From Punica granatum (lineage: Eukaryota; Streptophyta; Magnoliopsida; Myrtales; Lythraceae): DNA of 64,000 nt. Position 1 is the stretch's first letter. Each line of letters begins with the position of its first letter. The notes under the pieces are model-generated. The model had not been told where the DNA came from and did not search any database. It saw nothing but the letters and a program-made list of their open reading frames with translations. Shown one piece after another: positions 36,304 to 47,633 of the stretch. The translations under genes were made by a program, and so were the position numbers. The DNA lies in NCBI RefSeq assembly GCF_007655135.1, contig NW_022204389.1, positions 1-64,000 of the forward strand, read 5' to 3'.

Positions 36304-38853
36304 TGTGAGGCTAGTGTCCACCAAACATGCATATATGCTCATATACATATCCATATGCACATGCATGGTTACATAACATACATGTATATAATATACCCTT
36401 ATTTTTTTTTGGCTGGATCTTTAAATGTATTTAATATACCACAACTTGTGGCTGGATCATTATCTATACGAAAGAAAAAAAAATAATAATAATAACGAAA
36501 AAGGTGAGAAATCAGATAGTGATGAGTGTGGAATGGGCCAAGTGGCCTCCTTTTCAGCAGCCAATTTATTTCCACCGCCTTTGACCATCTTTGACCACTT
36601 TCTTTTTCTGCTTTTCTTCCTTATTTAAACCACACTTCTCCTTGCTCTATCCCTAGCCCAAGAAAAACGAAAATGAACCAGAAGAGAGAGAGAGAGAGAG
36701 GAGTTAGCTGAGTTGAGAAAAATCCTTGGAGAAGAAGACTAAGTTTGGAGTATTGATTAGTAAGTTGATTATCTATGATTTAAACATCTATATTCACTAT
36801 GTTGTATATAGTTGTGGCTCTTCTTGCATCCATTTCAGTTAGGTTAGATTGAGAATTTTAGTTGTTGAGATTGGTAGCTTCTCCTAAATGATATAAGTTG
36901 AGTTGGATATATGTTTGGAGTTAGTCTTATGTTGTTTTGGGATGAGTTTGGTCACTTATATGGGTTGAAAAATTCGGTTGTGGGGCAGGGGGCAAAACCC
37001 TTGGTTAAATTGGTGGGTTTCTAAGGCACATAGCTATGCCCTTCTGAAAGTATATATACACATATATAGATGTAGACAAGCGTGTGTGCATAGGTATATG
37101 CATACATTTTACTCTGTGAGCTGACCATGGACTAGAGAAGGGAACTGAATTGAAAATTTATCATGCATTATAATGATATCATGTGATGGATTGATTGAAT
37201 AAGCTCTTATTTATTTGTATTTCGGAACCAAAGAAGTACTTAGAATTCCTTGCACTCTTCCTGAATTTGGCTGATCAAATTGGTCATCCATTTGATATAT
37301 ATTGTGATGAATCCTAAGTTGATATAATTTGAGAGATACATGTGTATAGCATTTTGCATTGTTCTCTATTTAAAGAGTTAGGTAGAAATCAAAAGAGATA
37401 GGGAAGAAGCATTTGTAAATTATAAACATCTTATATTATAGCTACATTCAGGAAATAGCACAGGAGGTGAATTGCTGCATATTTTCACCCTCATCTAGTA
37501 TATTATCTAACCTTTTTGCTTGAACTGGATAGGGGCTGGGGAGACTGAGACTATACCTCCGGAAGGCTCGATTCATTAAGTGGTCATTTCAGGGGTGTTT
37601 GGGAGTACTTTCTTCCATCGTAAAATAATAAATATATATATATATATATATGTGTGTGTGTATGGTTATAGAAGTGATGGTGGCCGAATGATTGCGGAAC
37701 ATAGTTGATGTGTATGCTTAGTATGCTTGTGATGGTTGCACTATAGCCATGGGATCGCTGGACCCGGCAGATTATAAAAGGGGTCTGATCGGCCGCCGAA
37801 CCCGGCGGAATATAAATAGGGGCTTGATCGGCCGCTGGACCCGGCGGAATATAAATAGGGACGTGATCGGCCGCTGGACCCGGCGGAATACAAATGGGGG
37901 CCTGATCGGCCGCTGGACCCGGCGGAATATAAGTAGGGGCATGATCGGCCGCTGGACCGGCGGAATATAAATGAAGGTCAACTCTTACCGCCAGAGGTTA
38001 ATGGGCGGCCCCCGCTCATGAGACATGGATATTGGGAGTTGAGGATGATATGAATGAGGTGTGCGGGGTCACGGTACCGTCATAACTCTGTTGCGAGGAA
38101 ATGCAACCCTATGGCTATATTACTGTTGTTTGGATTTGGTTGCCCTATGAGTTGTGTGAAAGGATGATCTTGGTATTGGATGCTATATCACGGTGAAATA
38201 TGTATATATATATATATATATATGTATGATTGATTGTCGTGAATTGTGATGTAACATATTAGCTCATTTTACCTTGGAATATAGTACTCACTGAGTTGCA
38301 GCTCACCCCCTGCATACATTTTTCCAGATGAGCTAGGAGCTAGACTAGCCGCACAGGAGGGCTTTGGATAACGGGGATCAGCGCAAAGGATTTTGGCAAG
38401 TAGGCCCACCCATAGTATAGGTAGTAAGTGTTCGTAAATGTTACAATCCTGTTACGACCTGAAACTTTTGTTAGTTGGTTTAGTGGTATGGTTGTAGCTG
38501 AACACACTATGGAGAGCATATATGTACATTAGAATCCGTTAGACTCATTATATATTCACGTAGAGTGCCGAGTTAGTTTAAAGGTTGGATGTGTTGTAGA
38601 AGCATGCTATATATATATATATGAAAGCTTTTCGTTCAGTCTGTGTTACAAGATGGTTGCAACTGAGAAATATTTGAGAGTTTTATGCATATATCTGAAT
38701 TAGTTGGGTCATTATATGTTTATATAGAGCTTGTTCGGGTGGTTTAATGTGTTGAGAATTAGGGAAATAGATTATACGTATATGAGTTGCGTATATGATA
38801 ATGGATATTAAGGAATAGAGGGGAAACTCTGCTATAAGTTTCGGGTCGTGACA
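36304..38853 (+). repeat. LTR 5 (2550 bp), shared by units 4 and 5
   Basis: Same layout as LTR 4 with TATA-like box at 36622-36629, minisatellite at 37749-37971 and shortened AT runs. It carries TATATTCACG near 38552 and GATCGGCCGCTGGACCGG near 37943, two variants shared only with LTR 6. No gene is supported. Confidence 0.93.
37749..37971 (+). repeat. 39-bp minisatellite in LTR 5 (six units)
   Basis: Same six units as LTR 4; the last unit reads GATCGGCCGC instead of GATCGGACGC. Confidence 0.88.
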
Positions 38854-38857
38854 TTTT

Positions 38858-38869
38858 TGGTATCAGAGC
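38858..38869 (+). promoter_or_regulatory. Primer-binding site, unit 5
   Basis: TGGTATCAGAGC four bases after the LTR 5 end. Confidence 0.9.
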
Positions 38870-39007
38870 CTAGGTTATAGGATTCTGTAGACGTAGTGCG
38901 CCTGATCCCCGCTCTTTTTGATTAGTTGCGGCCCCAAGACGGGATATACCTTATCATTGTGTTGTTAAATGCTTGGTTAACTTGTGTTCTGTTTAGGAAA
39001 ATTTGCA

Positions 39008-42000
39008 ATGGGACCCAAACGTGCAAGGCGGGGTCGACCTAGATACCGTACAGCCGAGAATTTAGCTATGAGTACACCTGAGCCGATGACAGAGGAGCAA
39101 GTGTCTCAAGCTCCTCAAGAAGCTGCTGCAGCTCCTAGGGTTCAAGATCCACCAATCCACCAGACGTTAGCAGCCATGACTCGTCTAGTGGAGCAGCAAG
39201 CGCAGCTAATTGAGCAACAAAACGGCCTTCTTCCAGAGGCAAGCAGCACAGCCGAGTGCATCTACATCTCACATGGAGCAACAATTGACGCCGTATGAAA
39301 GGTTTAGGAAATATGGTCCATCTAGTTTTTCGAGAAGTGCTGGTCCTATAGAAGCGGTGAATTGGATGGCTGGAATGGAAAGAATTTTTGCAATCATGGA
39401 GGTTTCAGACAACCAACGTGTGGCACTTGCAACATTCATGCTAGAAGGGGATGCTCAGTACTTGTGGGAGGCTACTCAAAGACGACTGGACCCGAACTCC
39501 TCGCACATTATCACTTGGGCTGAGTTTACGCAAGCATTTTATAATAAGTACTTTCCAGCCTCGTTTCGGCGCGCCAAGGAGCGGGAATTTTTGAATTTGA
39601 AGCAAGGGGACCTCAGCGTAGCTGAATATGAAGTAAAATTTACCAAGTTGTCACGTTTTGCCCCTACATTGGTAAGTGATGAAACTTCCAAATGCAGTAG
39701 GTTCTTGGATGGATTGAACCTCAATATGAGGTCGCGCGTTTCCGTTTTGGAGATCCCATTATTTGCAGACCTGTATAATAAAGCCATTATCACTGAGGAG
39801 GACTTACGAGAGGAAGTTCATCAGAGGGAGCAAAGTATAACTCGACCTAGTAGCTCACTTGTAGAGGGTTCCTTCCGACCCCCAAAAAGAGGCGGGTTCA
39901 TTCAAGGCTTCAATAGAGGGAAATCAACTTATCAGCAGCTTCCGCAATGGTCTCATGAAGGTAAGGGCATGAGGAGTCAGAGTGGTGGAAGTTATGGTGG
40001 AACTAATCTCTCGAGGCATCAAAATTGTCAGAATTGTGGTCGATTTCATTCCGGAGTTTGTCAAGTGCAGTCCGGGAGTTGCTTTCATTGTGGACGTCGT
40101 GATCACTTAAGAAACAATTGCCCACAATTAAGGAGTGAGGGGGTTACATGTTTCAGATGTGGCATGAAGGGACATGTACAGAGGAATTGTAGGCAGCCTA
40201 TAGTAGCAGCGTCAAGCAGCGCTAGTGTAGGCAATAGGCCATCGGCGATGAGAGGCCGTGGGCAGATGAGTAGCAACAAGAGTGTTCAAGGCCGAGGGGT
40301 GGATCGATGGTGAGCTCAGCAGGCCAGGCCAATAGACCAATGACGCAGGGTAGAGTATTCACCTTAACGAAGCGGGATGCTGATGCCACTCCGACTGTAG
40401 TGACGGGTACGTTAAATCTCTTTAATAAACCTGCTCATGTACTTATAGACCCAGGGTCCACTCATTCATATATCTCATTGTCATATGCCATGCATTCTAA
40501 CAGGCCACGAGAGTTATTAGATAGTCGTATGTCCATAGCTACACCGACCGGGGAAAGTGTGGTAGTTGGGGAGGTGTATCGCAGTTGTAGGCTACACTTA
40601 GGGGATAAGGAGATGCTAGTAGATTTAATACCCTTAAACATTTGGGATTTTGATGTTATCCTCGGGATGGATTGGCTTGCTTCTCATCATGCTTCGGTGG
40701 AGTGTTACAAGAAGGAGGTTATCTTTAGAATACCAAATGAGCCTGAATTTAAGCTTCATGGAGATCAGTTGGGTACTCCATTCAATGTTATATCATTTCT
40801 CGAGGCGACGAAACTTTTGAAAAGGGGGTGTGAAGGATATTTGGCACATGTGATTGCTACCGAGGTCAACTCACCAAAACTTAGTGAAATTTCAGCAGTT
40901 TGCGAGTTTCCGGAGGTTTTTCCTGATGATTTACCTGGTCTTCCCCCTGATAGAGAGATTGAGTTTACTATCGAGTTAGATCCCGGTACTGCGCCGATTT
41001 CCCGTGCACCGTATCGTATGGCCCCGTCAGAACTCATGGAATTGAAAATTCAGCTGCAAGAATTATTAGAAAAGGGATTTATCAGGCCTAGTGTATCTCC
41101 TTGGGGTGCTCCCGTTTTGTTTGTGAAGAAGAAGGATGGCTCACTTAGATTGTGTATAGATTACCGACAGCTGAATCGGGTAACGGTGCGCAATAAATAT
41201 CCTTTACCTAGGATAGATGACTTGTTTGATCAGCTCCGAGGTGCTACCGTCTTCTCGAAGATCGATCTTAGATCGGGATACCACCAGCTGAAGATCAAGG
41301 ACTCTGATGTGCCCAAGACTGCTTTTCGCACTCGGTATGGACATTATGAATTCCTTGTGATGCCTTTCGGGTTAACAAATGCTCCAGCAGCTTTTATGGA
41401 TTTAATGAATAGAGTCTTCCAGCTATATCTTGATCAGTTTGTGGTGGTTTTCATCGATGATATATTGGTATACTCGAGGAACCGGAATGAGCATGAAGAA
41501 CATCTTCGTGTAGTGTTGCAGATTTTGAGAGAAAGAAAACTTTATGCCAAGTTTAGCAAATGTGAGTTTTGGTTAGACCGAGTGGGATTCCTCGGGCATG
41601 TGATTTCAGGTGATGGCATATCAGTGGATCCGACGAAGATTGAAGCTATCTTGAATTGGAATCGTCCTACAAGTGTAACAGAGGCGAGGAGTTTCCTAGG
41701 TTATTATCGAAGATTTGTGGAAGGATTCTCCCTTATTGCTGCTCCCCTGACTCGGTTAACGCGGAAAAGTGTGAAGTTTGAATGGACAGATGAGTATGAG
41801 CAAAGTTTCCAGGAGTTGAAGAAGAGGTTGACCACTGCCCCAGTGCTTGTTATTCCGTCCACTGATGAGGGGTTTGTGATATATAGTGATGCATCCCATC
41901 AAGGCTTAGGCTGCGTATTAATGCAAAATGGCAGAGTGGTGGCTTATGCATCTCGGCAATTAAGGAATCATGAGAAGAATTACCCGACGCATGATCTTGA

Positions 42001-43806
42001 ATTGGCAGCCGTGGTATTCGCCCTCAAACTTTGGAGACATTATTTATATGGAGCAAAGTGCGAGATTTATACAGATCACAAGAGTTTGAAACATTTGTTC
42101 ACTCAAAAAGAACTCAACTTGAGACAGAGGAGATGGATGGAACTAATCAAAGATTATGATTGCACGATCAACTATCATCCAGGAAAGGCAAACGTGGTGG
42201 CAGATGCACTGAGTCGGAAATCATCAGCAAGATTAGCAGGTATGTGGAGTGTTTACGACACACTTATATTAATGAGTTGAGGTCATTAGAAGTTAAACTA
42301 GAGATGACCGGTTTAGGAGCATTGATGGCTATTTATGATATGAAACCAGTGCTAGTTGATCGAATTCGGGAAGCGCAACAAGTAGATCCATTTTTAGTAG
42401 AGATGAAAAACAAGATTAAGGAAGGCAGAGTAAAGGAAGGCAAGAAGTTTGAATTTCTTTTGAAAGAGGATGACACACTTATGTTTGGGAGTCGAATTTG
42501 TGTACCTAATGATGCTGAGTTGAAGAGAGAGATTCTTGCACAGGCTCATAGCTCACCTTATGCAATGCACCCCGGAAGCACTAAGATGTATTATAATTTG
42601 AAGAGAAGCTATTGGTGGTATAACATGAAAAAGGAGATAGCTGAATTTGTTGCCAAGTGTCTAGTATGTTAACAGGTTAAAGCAGAGCATCAACACCCAT
42701 CCGGGTTATTACAACCTCTTCCGGTACCTGAATGGAAATGGGAAAAGATCACCATGGATTTTGTCTCGGGACTTCCACGAACACGAAGAGGGCATGATTC
42801 TATATGGGTGATAGTTGATAGGCTGACTAAATCCGCTCACTTCCTACCAGCTAAAACGACATTCGGTGCAGATCAGTTGGCACAATTGTTCATTAAGGAG
42901 ATTGTGAGGTTGCACGGTGTGCCGGCATCCATAGTATCAGACAGAGGTTCCTATTTTACTTCCAAGTACTGGAATAGTTTTGTTACGGCTCTAGGCACAA
43001 AGTTGAATTTGACCACCGCTTTTCATCCTGAATCAGACGGGCAAAGCGAAAGGACCATTCAAACATTGGAGGAAATGTTAAGAGCGTGTGTTATAGAATT
43101 TCAAGGCAGCTGGGATGACTACCTTCCTTTGATGGAATTCGCGTATAATAACAGTTATCAATCTAGTATTGGAATGGCACCATATGAGTCGCTTTATGGT
43201 CGGGTTTGTCGAACACCATTGTGTTGGAACGAAGTTGGAGAGAGGCAATTAACTGGACCGGAAATAGTCGACCTAACAGCTAAAAAGGTCAAGATTATCA
43301 GAGAGAGATTAAAGACCGCTCAAGGGCGACAAAAGAATTATGCCGATAAACGAAGAAAGGACCTCGAGTTTCAGCAAGGGGATCGAGTTTTCTTAATGGT
43401 ATCACCGTGGAAGGGTATTATGAGATTTGGCAAGAAAGGGAAGCTTAGTCCCAGATATATCGGGCCATACGAGGTTCTCGAGCGCATTGGGAAGGTGGCA
43501 TACCGGTTGGCTCTACCTCCTGAACTATCCCGTATTCATAACGTGTTTCATGTGTCAATGTTGCGTAAGTATATACCAGACCCATCCCATGTTCTGAGTT
43601 ATCAACCGGTGGAGCTAAATGAAGACTTGACATATGAGGAAGAGCCAGTGGATATTTTAGATAGAAAGGAGCAGGTCCTTCGAACCAAGAGAATTCCATT
43701 AGTAAGGGTGTTGTGGAAGAGTCATTCGATAGAAGAAGCCACTCGGGAACCCGAGGATTCTATGAGAGTCAACTATCCATACCTTTTCCCGATATCAGGT
43801 AAATAA
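39008..43806 (+). pseudogene. gag-pol: Gag-Pol pseudogene, array unit 5
   Basis: Carries the three shared lesions (TAA at 42670-42672) plus the most private changes of the five full units. One G is lost from the run at 40296-40299, breaking Gag after the knuckles; the frame reopens at 40307 and runs to 42280. In the connection between RT and RNase H, nine bases are missing at about 41700, removing three residues, next to a Val to Ala change near 41686. In the integrase and tail there are Glu to Lys (43282-43284), Lys to Met (43396-43398) and Lys to Arg (43705-43707). The in-frame deletion and substitutions are not homopolymer changes and so are likely genuine. Confidence 0.88.
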
Positions 43807-43840
43807 TTTCGGGGACGAAATTTTCATTAGTGGGGGAGAT

Positions 43841-46382
43841 TGTGAGGCTAGTGTCCACCAAACATGCATATATGCTCATATACATATCCATATGCACATG
43901 CATGGTTACATAACATACATGTATATAATATACCCTTATTTTTTTTTGGCTGGATCTTTAAATGTATTTAATATACCACAACTTGTGGCTGGATCATTAT
44001 CTATACGAAAGAAAAAAATAATAATAATAACGAAAAAGGTGAGAAATCAGATAGTGATGAGTGTGGAATGGGCCAAGTGGCCTCCTTTTCAGCAGCCAAT
44101 TTATTTCCACCGCCTTTGACCATCTTTGACCACTTTCTTTTTCTGCTTTTCTTCCTTATTTAAACCACACTTCTCCTTGCTCTATCCCTAGCCCAAGAAA
44201 AACGAAAATGAACCAGAAGAGAGAGAGAGAGAGGAGTTAGCTGATTGAGAAAAATCCTTGGAGAAGAAGACTAAGTTTGGAGTATTGATTAGTAAGTTGA
44301 TTATCTATGATTTAAACATCTATATTCACTATGTTGTATATAGTTGTGGCTCTTCTTGCATCCATTTCAGTTAGGTTAGATTGAGAATTTTAGTTGTTGA
44401 GATTGGTGGCTTCTCCTAAATGATATAAGTTGAGTTGGATATATGTTTGGAGTTAGTCTTATGTTGTTTTGGGATGAGTTTGGTCACTTATATGGGTTGA
44501 AAAATTCGGTTGTGGGGCAGGGGGCAAACCCTTGGTTAAATTGGTGGGTTTCTAAGGCACATAGCTATGCCCTTCTGAAAGTATATATACACATATATAG
44601 ATGTAGACAAGCGTGTGTGCATAGGTATATATATGCATACATTTTACTCTGTGAGCTGACCATGGACTAGAGAAGGGAACTGAATTGAAAATTTATCATG
44701 CATTATAATGATATCATGTGATGGATTGATTGAATAAGCTCTTATTTATTTGTATTTCGGAACCAAAGAAGTACTTAGAATTCCTTGCACTCTTCCTGAA
44801 TTTGGCTGATCAAATTGGTCATCCATTTGATATATATTGTGATGAATCCTAAGTTGATATAATTTGAGAGATACATGTGTATAGCATTTTGCATTGTTCT
44901 CTATTTAAAGAGTTAGGTAGAAATCAAAAGAGATAGGGAAGAAGCATTTGTAAATTATAAACATCTTATATTATAGCTACATTCAGGAAATAGCACAGGA
45001 GGTGAATTGCTGCATATTTTCACCCTCATCTAGTATATTATCTAACCTTTTTGCTTGAACTGGATAGGGGCTGGGGAGACTGAGACTATACCTCCGGAAG
45101 GCTCGATTCATTAAGTGGTCATTTCAGGGGTGTTTGGGAGTACTTTCTTCCATCGTAAAATGATAATAAATATATATATATATATGTGTATGGTTATAGA
45201 AGTGATGGTGGCCGAATGATTGCGGAACATAGTTGATGTGTATGCTTAGTATGCTTGTGATGGTTGCACTATAGCCATGGGATCGCTGGACCCGGCGGAT
45301 TATAAAAGGGGTCTGATCGGCCGCCGAACCCGGCGGAATATAAATAGGGGCTTGATCGGCCGCTGGACCCGGCGGAATATAAATAGGGACGTGATCGGCC
45401 GCTGGACCCGGCGGAATACAAATGGGGGCCTGATCGGCCGCTGGACCCGGCGGAATATAAGTAGGGCATGATCGGCCGCTGGACCGGCGGAATATAAATG
45501 AAGGTCAACTCTTACCGCCAGAGGTTAATGGGCGGCCCCCGCTCATGAGACATGGATATTGGGAGTTGAGGATGATATGAATGAGGTGTGCGGGGTCACG
45601 GTACCGTCATAACTCTGTTGCGAGGAAATGCAACCCTATGGCTATATTACTGTTGTTTGGATTTGGTTGCCCTATGAGTTGTGTGAAAGGATGATCTTGG
45701 TATTGGATGCTATATCACGGTGAAATATGTATATATATATATATATATATATCTATGATTGATTGTCGTGAATTGTGATGTAACATATTAGCTCATTTTA
45801 CCTTGGAATATAAGACTCACTGAGTTGCAGCTCACCCCCTGCATACATTTTTCCAGATGAGTTAGGAACTAGACTAGCCGCACAGGAGGGCTTTGGATAA
45901 CGGGGATCAGCGCAAAGGATTTTGGCAAGTAGGCCCACCCATAGTATAGGTAGTAAGTGTTCGTAAATGTTACAATCCTGTTACGACCTGAAACTTTTGT
46001 TAGTTGGTTTAGTGGTATGGTTGTAGCTGAACACACTATGGAGAGCATATATGTACATTAGAATCCGTTAGACTCATTATATATTCACGTAGAGTGCCGA
46101 GTTAGTTTAAAGGTTGGATGTTTTGTAGAAGTATGCTATATATATATATATGAAAGCTTTTCGTTCAGTCTGTGTTACAAGATGGTTGCAACTGAGAAAT
46201 ATTTGAGAGTTTTATGCATATATCTGAATTAGTTGGGTCATTATATGTTTATATAGAGCTTGTTCGGGTGGTTTAATGTGTTGAGAATTAGGGAAATAGA
46301 TTATACGTATATGAGTTGCGTATATGATAATGGATATTAAGGAATAGAGGGGAAACTCTGCTATAAGTTTCGGGTCGTGACA
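43841..46382 (+). repeat. LTR 6 (2542 bp), shared by units 5 and 6
   Basis: The most diverged complete LTR: private changes include TTGGTGGCTT near 44405, a lost G near 44245, an extra ATAT near 44630, a shortened AT/TG run near 45171-45190, AAGACTCACT near 45812, GAGTTAGGAACTAG near 45859 and GGATGTTTTG near 46117. It shares the LTR 5 diagnostic variants. Minisatellite at 45277-45498. No gene is supported. Confidence 0.93.
45277..45498 (+). repeat. 39-bp minisatellite in LTR 6 (six units)
   Basis: Six units with GCGGATTATA in the first and a lost G in the fifth (TAAGTAGGGCATG), which breaks the open 39-bp reading frame seen in LTRs 3-5. Confidence 0.86.
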
Positions 46383-46386
46383 TTTT

Positions 46387-46398
46387 TGGTATCAGAGC
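46387..46398 (+). promoter_or_regulatory. Primer-binding site, unit 6
   Basis: TGGTATCAGAGC four bases after the LTR 6 end. Confidence 0.9.
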
Positions 46399-46536
46399 CT
46401 AGGTTATAGGATTCTGTAGACGTAGTGCGCCTGATCCCCGCTCTTTTTGATTAGTTGCGGCCCCAAGACGGGATATACCTTATCATTGTGTTGTTAAATG
46501 CTTGGTTAACTTGTGTTCTGTTTAGGAAAATTTGCA

Positions 46537-47633
46537 ATGGGACCCAAACGTGCAAGGCGGGGTCGACCTAGATACCGTACAGCCGAGAATTTAGCTGATA
46601 TGAGTACACCTGAGCCGATGACAGAGGAGCAAGTGTCTCAAGCTCCTCAAGAAGCTGCTGCAGCTCCTAGGGTTCAAGATCCACCAATCCACCAGACGTT
46701 AGCAGCCATGACTCGTCTAGTGGAGCAGCAAGCGCAGCTAATTGAGCAACAAAACGGCCTTCTTCCAGAGGCAAGCAGCACAGCCGAGTGCATCTACATC
46801 TCACATGGAGCAACAATTGACGCCGTATGAAAGGTTTAGGAAATATGGTCCATCTAGTTTTTCGAGAAGTGCTGGTCCTATAGAAGCGGTGAATTGGATG
46901 GCTGGAATGGAAAGAATTTTTGCAATCATGGAGGTTTCAGACAACCAACGTGTGGCACTTGCAACATTCATGCTAGAAGGGGATGCTCAGTACTGGTGGG
47001 AGGCTACTCAAAGACGACTGGACCCGAACTCCTCGCACATTATCACTTGGGCTGAGTTTACGCAAGCATTTTATAATAAGTACTTTCCAGCCTCGTTTCG
47101 GCGCGCCAAGGAGCGGGAATTTTTGAATTTGAAGCAAGGGGACCTCAGCGTAGCTGAATATGAAGTAAAATTTACCAAGTTGTCACGTTTTGCCCCTACA
47201 TTGGTAAGTGATGAAACTTCCAAATGCAGTAGGTTCTTGGATGGATTGAACCTCAATATGAGGTCGCGCGTTTCCGTTTTGGAGATCCCATTATTTGCAG
47301 ACCTGTATAATAAAGCCATTATCACTGAGGAGGACTTACGAGAGGAAGTTCATCAGAGGGAGCAAAGTAGAACTCGACCTAGTAGCTCACTTGTAGAGGG
47401 TTCCTTCCGACCCCCAAAAAGAGGCGGGTTCATTCAAGGCTTCAATAGAGGGAAATCAACTTATCAGCAGCTTCCGCAATGGTCTCATGAAGGTAAGGGC
47501 ATGAGGAGTCAGAGTGGTGGAAGTTATGGTGGAACTAATCTCTCGAGGCATCAAAATTGTCAGAATTGTGGTCGATTTCATTCCGGAGTTTGTCAAGTGC
47601 AGTCCGGGAGTTGCTTTCATTGTGGACGTCGTG
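46537..47633 (+). pseudogene. gag: Truncated gag, array unit 6, cut by the satellite
   Basis: Gag from ATG 46537 with an extra in-frame GAT near 46597 (adds Asp), the shared frame change near 46750-46775, and then the Gag domain in the +1 frame. Substitutions include Leu to Trp (46994-46996) and Ile to Arg (47369-47371). The sequence follows the other units through the first Cys/His motif and into the second knuckle (CFHCGRR), then switches at 47631-47633 to satellite. Protease, RT, RNase H and integrase are absent. The Gag frame is not closed at the junction: it continues open through the satellite. Confidence 0.9.

Larger units (their letters stand above)
1..47633 (+). mobile_element. Tandem array of a Tekay/Del-like Ty3/gypsy chromovirus, LTR-internal repeated with shared LTRs
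   Basis: Six internal regions begin at 1959, 9483, 23754, 31307, 38854 and 46383, each preceded by one LTR and, where complete, followed by one LTR that also serves the next unit. Start-to-start spacing is 7524, 14271 (about 7567 without the nested insertion), 7553, 7547 and 7529 bp. Each internal region starts with an initiator tRNA-Met primer site and ends with a G-rich polypurine tract. Placement in the Tekay/Del clade rests on the large LTRs, gag-PR-RT-RH-IN order, a GPY/F module and a C-terminal chromodomain-like tail. No outer target duplication can be seen because neither end of the array is intact in the window. Small private differences between units argue that they are real separate copies. 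Confidence 0.9.
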
